This document shows positions 16,152 to 24,373 of a DNA stretch of 51,625 bases, piece after piece. The stretch lies in contig JAQGIW010000107.1 of NCBI GenBank assembly GCA_028290905.1, positions 1 through 51,625 of the forward strand, given 5' to 3'. The translations under genes were made by a program, and so were the position numbers. The first letter of the stretch is position 1; every line of letters begins with the position of its first letter. The notes under the pieces are model-generated. The model was not told the origin of the DNA. It was given only the letters and a program-made list of their open reading frames with translations, and did no database searches. Source of the DNA: Caulobacteraceae bacterium. Lineage in GTDB: Bacteria > Pseudomonadota > Alphaproteobacteria > Caulobacterales > Caulobacteraceae.

Positions 16152-16937
16152 GTGCCAGATCTTCATCTCCGCAACCGCGGCTTCCAATGGCGCGCCAGCG
16201 CGGGGCCTTATGAGCGCCTGAGCCCGGCGCAGGCCGCCCAGTACGACGAGCAGGGCTTCTTCCTGCTCGAGGGCGCCTTCACCCCCGACGAGATGGACGC
16301 CGTCGCCGAGGCCGTCGAGCCGCACGAGCGGGCGGGGGAGGCATGGCTGCGGCGACAGAAGGGCGGGCGGCACGTGATCTCCAAAGCCGACGCCATCACC
16401 TTCACCATTCATCTGGTCGCCCGCTGCGAGGCGTTGAGGGCCTTCAGCCGTCATCCGGTGTTCCAGGGGATCTGCCGAGACACCCTCGGCCCCGGGGTGC
16501 GGCTCTATTGGGATCAGGCGGTCTATAAGAAGCCTGGCAATCCCGAGGAATTTCCGTGGCACCAGGACAACGGCTACACCTATATCGAGCCGCAGCAGTA
16601 TCTGACCTGCTGGGTGGCGCTCAACGACGCCACGCTGGAGAACGGTTGTCCGTGGGTGGCGCCGCGCCTCCACAGGCTCGGCACGCTCTCTCATGAAGTG
16701 ACCCGACTGGGCCTCAAGTGTCTGAGCGAGCCCGAGGGGGCTGTGGCCGTGCCGGCCCGCAAAGGCGACATCGTGGTGTTTTCCTCCCTGACGCCCCATC
16801 GCACCGGCGCCAACCTGACCGGCGAGACCCGCAAGGCCTACATCCTGCAATACGCGCCGGACGGGGCCATGGCGTGGAGAGGCGGCGAGGCGCCGGCGCC
16901 GCAGAACGACGCCGACCGGCAGTATCTCGTCGCCTAG
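16152..16937 (+). CDS. phytanoyl-CoA dioxygenase (PhyH) family protein
   Basis: A 261-residue Fe(II)/2-oxoglutarate-dependent oxygenase of the PhyH family. The iron ligands are visible as WHQDNGY (His137, Asp139) and TPHRTGANLT (His216), and the 2-oxoglutarate partner is probably in the RTG or the following arginines. It begins DLHLRNRGFQWRA and contains FFLLEGAFTPDEMDAV near residue 38, a common N-terminal feature. Family members hydroxylate fatty acyl-CoAs, terpenoids and many secondary metabolites, which fits the catabolic genes that follow. Start is GTG 16152, the only start near the conserved N-terminus. It marks the left edge of the accessory region. Confidence 0.85.
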   Translation: MPDLHLRNRGFQWRASAGPYERLSPAQAAQYDEQGFFLLEGAFTPDEMDAVAEAVEPHERAGEAWLRRQKGGRHVISKADAITFTIHLVARCEALRAFSRHPVFQGICRDTLGPGVRLYWDQAVYKKPGNPEEFPWHQDNGYTYIEPQQYLTCWVALNDATLENGCPWVAPRLHRLGTLSHEVTRLGLKCLSEPEGAVAVPARKGDIVVFSSLTPHRTGANLTGETRKAYILQYAPDGAMAWRGGEAPAPQNDADRQYLVA

Positions 16938-17029
16938 CCTGAGAAACCGAACACCTCCTCGATCGTCGCGCCGAACGCCCGCGCGATGCGAAAGGCCGGC
17001 GCGCTCCCCAGCCGACTGGCGGAGGCGTC
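16934..17029 (-). pseudogene. C-terminal remnant of an XRE-type HTH regulator
   Basis: An open minus-strand segment of 31 codons ends PAFRIARAFGATIEEVFGFSG before TAG. This tail closely resembles the end of small Cro/C1-type repressors, where LAFRIARVFGVPIEEVF follows the helix-turn-helix. The DNA-binding part is absent: the frame upstream runs into the small membrane-protein gene and does not encode a helix-turn-helix. The stop is shared, out of phase, with the PhyH stop on the other strand. I read it as a truncated regulator, with moderate confidence because the segment is short. Confidence 0.45.
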
Positions 17030-17162
17030 AGCGCAGGTAGAGGGAAACGGCTCCGGCCACGCTCGCCATCATGACCAGGAAGAGCGCGGTGCAACCGCCC
17101 GCGAACAGGGTGTCCAGGACCGAGCGGTGGCCGGTTCGGCCGGGCGCAGGGAATCTTCTCAC
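17028..17162 (-). CDS. small single-helix membrane protein (44 aa)
   Basis: A 44-codon gene starting at GTG 17162 with a strong ribosome site GGAGGT seven bases upstream. The product begins MRRFPAPGRTGHRSVLD and has one hydrophobic segment, FAGGCTALFLVMMASVAGAV, then SLYLR. Small membrane proteins of this kind are often encoded directly upstream of short XRE regulators, and an XRE-like tail follows at once here. That pairing, plus the ribosome site, is the evidence; there is no recognised domain. It could be a relic of the same decayed module. Confidence 0.5.
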   Translation of the reverse strand: MRRFPAPGRTGHRSVLDTLFAGGCTALFLVMMASVAGAVSLYLR

Positions 17163-17385
17163 CGCCTTTACCTCCGAAGATCGCGTCAGAAGCCAATTGG
17201 CTCCGCAGCCTACGCGCCTGGTCGGTCCAGGCCGGCATGGGCAGCCGCTCGGCCCGCGCCGGGGAGCGAATGGCGCAGCTTTGGGCGATTTCGGGAGGCT
17301 TTGCCGCGGAGGCGAGCAGAACCATGGGGGCGGCCGGCGATTCTCCCGTGTCGCCCGGTGTTCAAATCCGGCATGGAACCCGCGC

Positions 17386-18168
17386 ATGACCAACGAGCCC
17401 TTCTTCAGCCGCGACGGCGATCGCTTCATTCCAAATCCTGTCAGCCGAGGTCCCTGGGACCCGACCTCCCTGCACGGGCGCGTCGTCGTCGGACTCCTGG
17501 GCCGCGAGATCGAGCGCCGCCACGGCGCCCCCGATTTCATGCCCGCCCGGTTGACCGTGGACATGTATCGGCTGCCCGATCTGTCGCCGGCCGAGGTGGT
17601 GACCCGCGTGGTCCGGGACGGGAAGCGGATCAAGGTCATCGACGCCGAGTTCATCAGCGCGGGTGTGCCGATGGCCCGCGCCACGTGCCAGCTCCTTCGC
17701 CGGACCCAGAACCCGGACGGCCAGGTCTGGTCGCCGCCGCGGTGGGAGGCCCCCGCCCCCGGCGATATCCCCGCGCTGGAGGATCCGCGCGGAAGCCTGG
17801 GCGGCATGTGGACGGTCCGCCCGATCGCCGGCGCCATGGGGACACTCGGGACCCGTCGGCTGTGGATGAGCGAGGTGCGCGAGCTGATCGGCGGGGATCC
17901 ATGGACCCCCTTCGCCCGCGTGGCTGTCGGCTGCGACTTCGCCAGCCCCTTCGCCAACGCCGGCGACAAGGGGCTCGCCTACATCAACAGCGACGTGACC
18001 CTGTATCTGCACCGCCTGCCGGTCACCGAATGGGTGGGCTACGAGGTGGTCAACCACGGCGCCACCGACGGCGTCGCCATCGGCGAGTGCTTCTTGCACG
18101 ACGAACAGGGACCAATCGGTTCGGCCACGGTCGCGGCCCTGGCCCAGCGGGTGGGCATGTCCGGTTAG
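17386..18168 (+). CDS. acyl-CoA thioesterase-like (hot-dog) protein
   Basis: A 260-residue protein resembling double hot-dog acyl-CoA thioesterases (4HBT_3/TesB-like). It starts PFFSRDGDRFIPNPVSRGPW and shows FMPARLTVDMYRLPDLSPAE near residue 55, equivalent to the strand preceding the first hot-dog helix, then KVIDAEFISAGVPMARATCQ and the second-domain segment ASPFANAGDKGLAYINSDVT. Expected role: hydrolysis or binding of a CoA thioester in the cytoplasm. Its stop overlaps by 3 bases the stop of the convergent hydratase gene. The catalytic Asp/Gln/Thr set of TesB could not be assigned, so a non-enzymatic role is possible. Start ATG 17386 has no strong ribosome site. Confidence 0.7.
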   Translation: MTNEPFFSRDGDRFIPNPVSRGPWDPTSLHGRVVVGLLGREIERRHGAPDFMPARLTVDMYRLPDLSPAEVVTRVVRDGKRIKVIDAEFISAGVPMARATCQLLRRTQNPDGQVWSPPRWEAPAPGDIPALEDPRGSLGGMWTVRPIAGAMGTLGTRRLWMSEVRELIGGDPWTPFARVAVGCDFASPFANAGDKGLAYINSDVTLYLHRLPVTEWVGYEVVNHGATDGVAIGECFLHDEQGPIGSATVAALAQRVGMSG

Positions 18169-19031
18169 AACGTGGCCCTGGCGCTCATGGCCACGGCGCC
18201 GTCGCAGCGAAGCGCCTGGACCTCGCCCTCCTCGGCGCCCGCGGCGAGGTAGATCGGCTGGCCGACGAACAGGGGGGCGACCGCACGAAATTCGAAGCGG
18301 CGGATCGGCCGCCCGCCGCGAGCGGCGAAACGCTCTTCCGCGAAGGCGAACAGCTTCGCCGCCGTGAATGGGCCATGCACGACCAGGCCGGGATAGCCCT
18401 CTTCCTGCGTCGCGTAAGGGTGATCGTAGTGGATACGATGGGAATTGAAGGTCACGGCCGAGAACCGGAACAGATCCACCGGCGTGGGTAGCCACACCTG
18501 CGCGTCGTGGCGCAGCGGCAGGTCGGCAGGCTCGATCGGGGCGACGGGATCGCCCAGGCCACGATAGACGATCGTCTGGCGTTCGGAGAGTCGCTCGCGG
18601 CCCGCCTGGCTGAGCCGCCGATCCACCTCGACGAAGACCAGGTCGCCCGTCTTGCCGGACCTGTGCCGGACGTCGGCGACGCTGATCGAGAGTTCGCCCT
18701 CGGCGTCCAGGGTAAGCGGCTCAGCAAATGTCATCACCGCGGCGGCGAACATCCGACGCGGCAGGCGCACGGGCGGCAGGAGGCCCCCTCGCCGGGGATG
18801 GCCGTCGGGCCCGATGCCCTCCGGCCCGACGGTCTCCACGAACCAGGCCCAATGGGCGAGGGGCGGCGGGTGACGCTCCACGTCCATGTCCGCGCCCTGG
18901 GCGGCGGCGAAGCGCCGCAGGCTCTCCACGTCCAGCCGCTGGCGGCGGATCTCCCGGCGTCCGACATGGGCGCTCCAGGCTTCGATCTCCTCGGGCCGGA
19001 TCGCGCCAGTTTCCACACCGGTCATCGTCAT
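18165..19031 (-). CDS. HTD2/mesaconyl-C4-CoA hydratase-like MaoC-fold protein
   Basis: A 288-residue protein with the arrangement of bacterial HTD2-like or mesaconyl-C4-CoA hydratases: an N-terminal FAS1-type hot-dog domain followed by a MaoC-like domain. The signature AVTFNSHRIHYDHPYATQ and GYPGLVVHGPFTAAKL (near residues 205-235) contains the Asp/His pair (YDH) that hydrates enoyl-CoA substrates. It likely adds water to, or removes it from, a short or branched acyl-CoA. The ATG at 19031 overlaps the stop of the class III CoA-transferase gene (ATGA), so the two are probably coupled: CoA is transferred onto an acid, then the enoyl-CoA is hydrated. Confidence 0.85.
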   Translation of the reverse strand: MTMTGVETGAIRPEEIEAWSAHVGRREIRRQRLDVESLRRFAAAQGADMDVERHPPPLAHWAWFVETVGPEGIGPDGHPRRGGLLPPVRLPRRMFAAAVMTFAEPLTLDAEGELSISVADVRHRSGKTGDLVFVEVDRRLSQAGRERLSERQTIVYRGLGDPVAPIEPADLPLRHDAQVWLPTPVDLFRFSAVTFNSHRIHYDHPYATQEEGYPGLVVHGPFTAAKLFAFAEERFAARGGRPIRRFEFRAVAPLFVGQPIYLAAGAEEGEVQALRCDGAVAMSARATF

Positions 19032-20254
19032 GTCTGAACTCCCGCGGCCAGCCCTCGATCGTGCAGGCCGGCGATCTCCCCATCCGTCAATCCAAGCACC
19101 TCGCCCAGGACCTCATCGGTGTCCCGGCCCAACGCCGGAGCGGCCATGGGCGCCTGCCGCTCGCTCGCGGGCAGGGTCGCGGCCGAACCGGGGGTCAGAT
19201 AGCGCCAACCGCTCGGATGGTCGATCTCGCTGAGGAGGGGGTTGGCGGCGTTGAAGTAGGGATCGGCGTCCACGGCCTGCTTCAGGCCCTGGTAGGGGCC
19301 CCAGGTGACGCCCTGGGCTTCGAAGGCCGCTGTGAGCTCGGCGAAACCTCGGGCGGCGATCGTGCTCTCCATGAGGGGCGCGAGCCGGTGGCGATGCTCG
19401 AACCGCGCGCCCTCGTCCCGGGCGAAGCTGACGCCGAGCTCCGTCTCCAGCGCGGCTATACGCTCGCCGAGGCCCAGCACCGTCACCAGTCCCGCCCATT
19501 GCCGGGGCGTGATCGCCACCACCATCAGCCGGCGGCCATCCGCGGTCACAAAGTCGCGTCCGAAGGCGCCGAAGAGGTCGTTCCCCATGCGGGGTCGGTC
19601 GCGGCCGGTGGTCGAGACCTCGCCGATCTGCCCCAGATGCCCCAGACTGGCGATGGCGAGGTCGGAAAGCGGAATGCGCACCTCCCGTCCTTCGCCGGTC
19701 GCGCGCCGCGACCGCTCGGCGGCCATCAGGGCGAAGGCGGCGTAGGCGCCGGCCAGCAGGTCCCAGGCGGGCAGCACATGATTGATGGGCGATGGATCGT
19801 CTTCAGGGCCCGTCATCAACGGCACGCCCACGGCGCAGTTGACGGTGTAGTCCACTGCCGGGCGCCCATCCGGCCAACCCATCACGCGCACGCAGATCAG
19901 GTCGGATCGCCGGCCGCGCAGTCGCTCATAGGAGAGAAATCCCTCCGCAGGGAAATTGGTGACGAAGAGGCCTCCATTTTCCCCCGGCGCCGTGGCGATG
20001 CGCGCCGCCAGCTCGCGTCCCTCGGGGCGCGTGAGATCCAGCGCCACAGACTTCTTGGCCTTGTTCAGGCCTTCCCAATAGAGACTGGCGCCGCCCTCCG
20101 GCGCGCGGGGCCAGCGCCGAAAATCAGGGCCCCCGCCGATCTGGTCGATGCGGATCACCTCCGCCCCCATCTGCGCCAGATGCAACCCGCAGGACGGCCC
20201 GGCGATGAACGCCGCCGCCTCGACCACCCGCATCCCGGCCAAAAGATCATACAT
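19028..20254 (-). CDS. CaiB/BaiF class III CoA-transferase
   Basis: A 408-residue class III CoA-transferase, moving CoA between carboxylic acids. It starts LLAGMRVVEAAAFIAGPSCG, followed by GAEVIRIDQIGGGPDFRRWP, LNKAKKSVALDLTRPEGREL and, at the expected catalytic aspartate region, GRPAVDYTVNCAVGVP. C-terminal segments WGPYQGLKQAVDADPYFNA and HPSGWRYLTPGSA are family-typical. ATG 20254 is chosen; GGAGGGAC lies upstream. Family members activate carnitine, bile acids, oxalate or alkylsuccinates; the bile-acid precedent (BaiF) fits an island that seems to act on a hydrophobic polycyclic compound, but that link is inference. Confidence 0.9.
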   Translation of the reverse strand: MYDLLAGMRVVEAAAFIAGPSCGLHLAQMGAEVIRIDQIGGGPDFRRWPRAPEGGASLYWEGLNKAKKSVALDLTRPEGRELAARIATAPGENGGLFVTNFPAEGFLSYERLRGRRSDLICVRVMGWPDGRPAVDYTVNCAVGVPLMTGPEDDPSPINHVLPAWDLLAGAYAAFALMAAERSRRATGEGREVRIPLSDLAIASLGHLGQIGEVSTTGRDRPRMGNDLFGAFGRDFVTADGRRLMVVAITPRQWAGLVTVLGLGERIAALETELGVSFARDEGARFEHRHRLAPLMESTIAARGFAELTAAFEAQGVTWGPYQGLKQAVDADPYFNAANPLLSEIDHPSGWRYLTPGSAATLPASERQAPMAAPALGRDTDEVLGEVLGLTDGEIAGLHDRGLAAGVQT

Positions 20255-20340
20255 CCGCGCGATGTCCCTCCGACTTTCGGCCGGACAGTCTAGAGCGTCG
20301 GCGAGCCCTGCGCGACGTAGTCCGGCGATGTCGTGAAAAT

Positions 20341-20358
20341 TGATAACGCGTTGTGGTA
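20341..20358. promoter_or_regulatory. AACGCGTT operator-like site in a divergent promoter
   Basis: The perfect 8-base palindrome AACGCGTT (20345-20352) lies between the CoA-transferase gene (start 20254, minus) and the SDR gene (start 20428, plus). Read towards the transferase it continues ATCAATTTTC; read towards the SDR it continues GTGGTATT. It matches the core shared across the island. Confidence 0.5.
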
Positions 20359-20427
20359 TTGCCAACGCACGTCCGGCGCGGCAAGGTCGCTCGCGAGCCG
20401 GCCGGCAGGCGCTGGCCGGGAGGCGAC

Positions 20428-21195
20428 ATGGCTATTCTGGACAAGTTTAGGCTGGACGGCCACGCGGCCGTGGTCACCGGCGCTGGGCGCGGAATTGGGC
20501 GCGCCATAGCGCTTGGTCTCGCCGAGGCCGGCGCCGACGTGGTGGTCTCTGCGCGGCGCACCCACGAGATCGAGGCTGTCGCCCAGGAGGTGCGGGACCG
20601 CGGCCGCAAGGGCGTAGCCATCACCGCCGACATGCTCGACATGAAGCAGATCGACCACTTGGCGGCAGAGGCCGAGCGGGCTCTGGGCAAGCTCACCATA
20701 TGGGTCAGCAACGCCGGCGGGGCCGACGACCGCGTGGCCCGCAACCTGGTCGACGTGCCGGAATATCAATGGGATTTTCAGGACGGACTTAATCTCAAGG
20801 CCGTGTGGGCGGGCGGCGTCGCCGCCGCCAAGCGGATGGGTGAGGGCGCTTCGATCGTGAACATCTCCTCGATCGCCGCCTTCAAGCCTTCGCCGGGCAA
20901 TGGGCCCTACGCCGTGGCCAAGGCCGGGGTGAACAGCCTGACCCGCACCATGGCGGTGGAGCTCGCTCCGAAGATCCGGGTGAACGCCGTGGCGCCGGGG
21001 CCGATCCCCACCGAGGTGTTCATGGAGTTCCTCAAGCTGACGGAAGACATGCTCCCTGCTTTCACCAAGCAGATCGGCGTGCCGATGCAGCGGCTAGGCA
21101 GGGAAGAGGACATTGCCGGCGCGGTCGTGTACCTGTGTTCGCCGGCCGCCTCCTGGGTCACCGGGGAGATCATCACTGTCTCCGGCGGCATGTGA
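20428..21195 (+). CDS. SDR family oxidoreductase (FRLDG group)
   Basis: A 255-residue classical short-chain dehydrogenase, expected to oxidise or reduce an alcohol/ketone with NAD(P). It begins MAILDKFRLDG, then the cofactor loop GAGRGIG, VSNAGG (in place of NNAG), INISS-type serine segment IVNISSIAAF, and the catalytic YAVAKAG. It ends SPAASWVTGEIITVSGG. It is a close relative of the SDRs at 31217 and 36428, which share the FRLDG opening. GGGAGG precedes the ATG. It heads a two-gene run with the crotonase at 21224 and has an operator-like palindrome upstream. Confidence 0.92.
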   Translation: MAILDKFRLDGHAAVVTGAGRGIGRAIALGLAEAGADVVVSARRTHEIEAVAQEVRDRGRKGVAITADMLDMKQIDHLAAEAERALGKLTIWVSNAGGADDRVARNLVDVPEYQWDFQDGLNLKAVWAGGVAAAKRMGEGASIVNISSIAAFKPSPGNGPYAVAKAGVNSLTRTMAVELAPKIRVNAVAPGPIPTEVFMEFLKLTEDMLPAFTKQIGVPMQRLGREEDIAGAVVYLCSPAASWVTGEIITVSGGM

Positions 21196-21223
21196 GCAGT
21201 TGGAAACAGAACGGGAGCCCGCG

Positions 21224-22075
21224 ATGAAGACTGAGTTCGCCCTGGCCACCTATGAGGTGGTGGCTCCGCACGTCGTGAAGATCATGCAGAACCGGCCCGA
21301 GGCCCGGAACGCCCAGAACAATCGCCTGACCTATGACCTCAACGCCTGTTTCGACAAGGCTGCGCAGGATGAGGACGTGAAGGTGGTGTTGCTGGGAGGC
21401 GAGGGGCCGCACTTCTCCTCCGGACACGACTTGAAGGGCTTCGGGAAGGTCGAGGATCCCTTGGTCGGCACCTGGCAGCCGTCGCGCGAAGGCGGTGTTC
21501 ACAGTCGCTACAGCTTCGAGCAGGAAGTCTTCCTGGGGATGTGCCGCCGCTGGCGGGACTTTCCCAAGCCGACGATCGCCATGGTGCAGGGCAAATGCAT
21601 CGCCGGCGGCCTGATGCTCGCCTGGGTCTGCGACCTGATCATCGCCAGCGACGACGCCACCTTCGTCGACCCGGTGGTGGCGATGGGCGTCTGCGGCGTG
21701 GAGTACTTCAACCACCCCTATGAACTGGGCATCCGCAAGGCCAAGGAGTTCCTGTTCACCGCCGATGTCTGGTCGGCAGAGGAAGCGCACCGGCTGGGCA
21801 TGGTCAACCATGTCGTGCCGCGTGCGGAACTGGAATCCTTCACCCTGAGCATGGCAAGGCGGATCGCGGAAAAGCCGGCCTTCGCCCTGAAGATGACCAA
21901 GCAGGCGGTCAACACCGCGCTCAATCACATGGGCCAGCAAGCGACCATGGATACTTCCCTGGCCCTGCATCACATGTGCCACGCCCACAACGCCGAGATG
22001 GAAAACCGGGCGGTCAGGCGCGAAGGCCTGCCGGAGAAGTTCCGAGGTCCGGCTCCGGCGCCGGCGGCCGAATAG
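21224..22075 (+). CDS. crotonase-fold protein lacking both hydratase glutamates
   Basis: A 283-residue crotonase superfamily enzyme acting presumably on a CoA thioester. It has NRPEARNAQNN near residue 27, the oxyanion segment HFSSGHDLKGF near 64, and KCIAGGLMLAWVCDLIIA near 125. Aligned with rat enoyl-CoA hydratase, Glu144 is Met131 and Glu164 is Val151 (FVDPVVAMG), so normal hydration is unlikely; other crotonase chemistries (C-C hydrolysis, isomerisation, decarboxylation) should be considered. C-terminal FALKMTKQAVNTALNHMGQQ is typical of propanoyl/methylthioacryloyl-type relatives. It follows the SDR gene by 28 bases and converges with another SDR gene. Confidence 0.87.
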   Translation: MKTEFALATYEVVAPHVVKIMQNRPEARNAQNNRLTYDLNACFDKAAQDEDVKVVLLGGEGPHFSSGHDLKGFGKVEDPLVGTWQPSREGGVHSRYSFEQEVFLGMCRRWRDFPKPTIAMVQGKCIAGGLMLAWVCDLIIASDDATFVDPVVAMGVCGVEYFNHPYELGIRKAKEFLFTADVWSAEEAHRLGMVNHVVPRAELESFTLSMARRIAEKPAFALKMTKQAVNTALNHMGQQATMDTSLALHHMCHAHNAEMENRAVRREGLPEKFRGPAPAPAAE

Positions 22076-22081
22076 GGCCGC

Positions 22082-22882
22082 TCAGCCCCTTATGACGGCC
22101 AGTGGTCGGGGCGCGTGGGTGAGCGCGACCTCGAAGCCGCACCACACGCCGATGTTTTCACCCGTCCGGCCTCCAGGCCCTTCGGCGATCAACTCGACCG
22201 CCAGGCCGCAGACCGCCGTCGGATCCATCCATCGCGCCTTAGCTTCGGCCGAAACGTCGGGGCCCGCGAAAAAGCGCAGCATGGGTGACTCGGTGGCGTC
22301 CATGCAGAAGGCGTTTACGCGAATCCCGTGCGGCGCCAGGGCCTTGGCCCAGGTCAGGGTCAGGCCGACCAGGCCCCATTTGGAGGTGTCGTAGAGGTCC
22401 ATGACCCCAAAGCCGTTGGTTGGGCGTCCCGGGAAGGTATGCACGTGGTCGGTGGCGATGTTGATGATGTTACCGGTCCCGCGGGCGATCATGTGCGGGA
22501 TGACCGCCCGTCCGAGCATGAACGGTCCGCGCAGATTGGTCCCGATCAGGGCCTCGTAGTTGTCCAACGATTCATCCAGGGTGTCGGTGGGCAGGGTCCG
22601 GCGACAGATGCCGGCGTTGTTGATCAGGATGTCGATACGGTTGAAAGCGTCGACCGCTGTTTCGACCAGGCGCCGGGCGTCGCTGGCGCGGCTGACGTTC
22701 GAGATCACAGGGATGATCCGCCCACCGTGGCCGCTCAGGCGTCGGGCGACTTCTTCCACGTCGGGATGAATATCCCCGATCACCAGGTCGCAGCCCTGCT
22801 CGGCCAGGGCCCTGGCGTAGCCGAGGCCCATCCCCATGGCCGCGCCGGCGACGATGGCCGCCTGACCCTGCAGATCGCTCAT
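22082..22882 (-). CDS. SDR family oxidoreductase (GRTGENIGVW group)
   Basis: A 266-residue SDR. The cofactor loop is GAAMGMGLG, followed by acidic GDIHPD (NAD preference is likely), ILINNAGICR, the serine region NIATDHVHTFPGRPTNGFG, and the catalytic YDTSKWG. The C-terminus contains GRTGENIGVWCGFEV, shared with the SDRs at 27270 and 28256, so these three are paralogues. ATDHVHT in place of the usual ISS motif is common to this protein and the 28256 protein and suggests a special substrate pocket. It is divergent from the ThuA-like gene, with an operator-like site between. Confidence 0.9.
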   Translation of the reverse strand: MSDLQGQAAIVAGAAMGMGLGYARALAEQGCDLVIGDIHPDVEEVARRLSGHGGRIIPVISNVSRASDARRLVETAVDAFNRIDILINNAGICRRTLPTDTLDESLDNYEALIGTNLRGPFMLGRAVIPHMIARGTGNIINIATDHVHTFPGRPTNGFGVMDLYDTSKWGLVGLTLTWAKALAPHGIRVNAFCMDATESPMLRFFAGPDVSAEAKARWMDPTAVCGLAVELIAEGPGGRTGENIGVWCGFEVALTHAPRPLAVIRG

Positions 22883-22902
22883 GCCTTCTCTCTAGCCAAA
22901 AC

Positions 22903-22919
22903 AGATACATGTTGCTAGT
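22903..22919. promoter_or_regulatory. operator-like site (minus-strand GCAACATGTATC)
   Basis: Between the SDR (start 22882, minus) and ThuA-like gene (start 22974, plus) the minus strand reads AACATGTATCTGTTTTGG, a close match to AACACGTTGCGCTTTGG at 32943. The plus strand reads TACATGTTGCTAGTT. Confidence 0.42.
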
Positions 22920-22973
22920 TCCAGCAGGCGTGACTGACGCCGGAAACTGGCGCGGTCTTCGGAGGAATCAACC

Positions 22974-23792
22974 ATGACCCTGAACGTGCTCGTCGTCACC
23001 AAGGGTCATCCCTACGACTACAACGGCTTCCACGCGATTTTCGATGACAACAAGAACCTGGTCTCGACGTTCGTCGAACAACCCGCGGCGCAGGTGATCT
23101 TGCGGCCCGAGAACGTCGCCCCCTATGACGCCGTGTTGTTCTACGACATGTGGGGCATCCCGACCGATCCGACCAGTTCGGCCGGCGCTGAGCCGCCGCC
23201 CGGCTATGTGGCGTCCATCGAGGCTCTCCTGGCGTCCGGGAAGGGGCTCGTATTGCTCAACCATGCTCTGGTGCAATGGCCGACTTGGCCGCTCTGGCGC
23301 GAAATCTCCGGCACCACCTTCAGGCTCACAGCGGGCGAGGTGAACGGCCGTAGGGTTCCGGGCTCCGGCTACCGCGGCGGGGCGGGCGAGCCGCACCGCA
23401 ACGCCACCCATAGGCTTACGCCCATCGATCCGAACCATCCCGTCACGAAGGGGCTGGAAGGCGGGTTCGATATCATCGACGAGCTCTATCTGCGCACCCC
23501 CCTGGCCGCCACGCCGGACATCGTTCCGCTACTGACCAGCGACTACGCCTTCACCCGCGCGAACTTCAATCCCCCGCCCCTCGCCCCCAAGTCCGAGCAG
23601 GAGACCTGGGATCACGAAGAGGGGGACAAGGTAATCGTCTGGGCCAAGCGCACCCGGAACAGCCCGGTCGTGGCGTCGGAAGCGGGCGACGGTCCCGACG
23701 CCTACGCCAACCCCAACTTTCGGCGTCTCGTCGACAACGCCCTCAAGTGGGTCGCCTCCGACGAGGCTCGCACCTGGGCGCGTGGCGCCTAG
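22974..23792 (+). CDS. ThuA-like domain protein
   Basis: A 272-residue protein of the ThuA/class I glutamine amidotransferase-like fold. It opens LNVLVVTKGHPYDYNGFHAI, then YDAVLFYDMWGIP near residue 52, GKGLVLLNHALVQWP near 92 and HPVTKGLEGGFDIIDELY near 158; the HPVTKGL...DELY pair is the ThuA signature. ThuA proteins are linked to sugar metabolism and ThuA-like domains to many catabolic clusters; the chemistry here is unknown. GGAGG precedes the ATG. It is followed 11 bases later by a VOC gene, so the two form an operon. Confidence 0.82.
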   Translation: MTLNVLVVTKGHPYDYNGFHAIFDDNKNLVSTFVEQPAAQVILRPENVAPYDAVLFYDMWGIPTDPTSSAGAEPPPGYVASIEALLASGKGLVLLNHALVQWPTWPLWREISGTTFRLTAGEVNGRRVPGSGYRGGAGEPHRNATHRLTPIDPNHPVTKGLEGGFDIIDELYLRTPLAATPDIVPLLTSDYAFTRANFNPPPLAPKSEQETWDHEEGDKVIVWAKRTRNSPVVASEAGDGPDAYANPNFRRLVDNALKWVASDEARTWARGA

Positions 23793-23803
23793 GAGAAATC
23801 GCC

Positions 23804-24373
23804 ATGAACGATCCGGCCTTCCTCGCCCTCTCCCCGAAGCTGGCGGCTCTGGGGCCGATCATGCAGCTCGCGTTCGTGCCCACCGATTTTGAGGCGGCAA
23901 TCGACTATTGGACGAGGGTGATGGGGGTGGGACCGTTCCTCCTGTGGGAGCACATCGCGGTCGACGAGCTGACGTATCGTGGGGACGTGGTCACCGTCGA
24001 CTTTTCCGTGGCGCTCGCCCAGTGGGGCGACATCCAGATCGAGCTGATCCGCCAGGACGACGCCCAGCCGTCAATCTATCGCGACTGGAATTCAGACGCC
24101 CTGCATCACATCCAGCTGGCGGTGGACGACTATGACGAGGCTCTCGCCGCCTGCGAGCGCGCGGGGTTCCCCGTGGCCATGGCGGGACGCGGCCTTCTCG
24201 GTTCGAAGGATCTGCGCTTCGCCTATTGCGACCTGGGTCGGTTCGGCCCCGCGGGTTTTATTGAGTTCGCCTATCGACCGCCCGGGTCGGCGGGCGCGCT
24301 CGAGCGGATGACCCGAATGAAGGAGGCCGCGCGCAACTGGGACGGCAGTGATCCTGTACGGCCGCTGTTCTGA
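23804..24373 (+). CDS. VOC (glyoxalase/dioxygenase fold) family protein
   Basis: A 189-residue vicinal-oxygen-chelate protein. It begins IMQLAFVPTDFEAAIDYWTR, a typical first VOC strand and helix, with GVGPFLLWEH, then DIQIELIRQDDAQPSIYRDW, LHHIQLAVDDYDEAL and GFIEFAYRP. Potential metal ligands are His in LHHIQ and Glu in IEFAY. It is a paralogue of the VOC protein at 35260, sharing the QIxLIxQxDxxPSIY segment. Such proteins catalyse isomerisation, epimerisation or ring-opening oxygenation at a metal centre. AGGAGA precedes the ATG. It is convergent with the P450 gene at 24374, one base apart. Confidence 0.83.
   Translation: MNDPAFLALSPKLAALGPIMQLAFVPTDFEAAIDYWTRVMGVGPFLLWEHIAVDELTYRGDVVTVDFSVALAQWGDIQIELIRQDDAQPSIYRDWNSDALHHIQLAVDDYDEALAACERAGFPVAMAGRGLLGSKDLRFAYCDLGRFGPAGFIEFAYRPPGSAGALERMTRMKEAARNWDGSDPVRPLF

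Noticed and set aside
17355-17380. tRNA-like T-loop (GGTGTTCAAATCC) before the thioesterase-like gene
   Set aside because: The 5-base T-stem does not pair, and no acceptor, anticodon or D arm can be found upstream.
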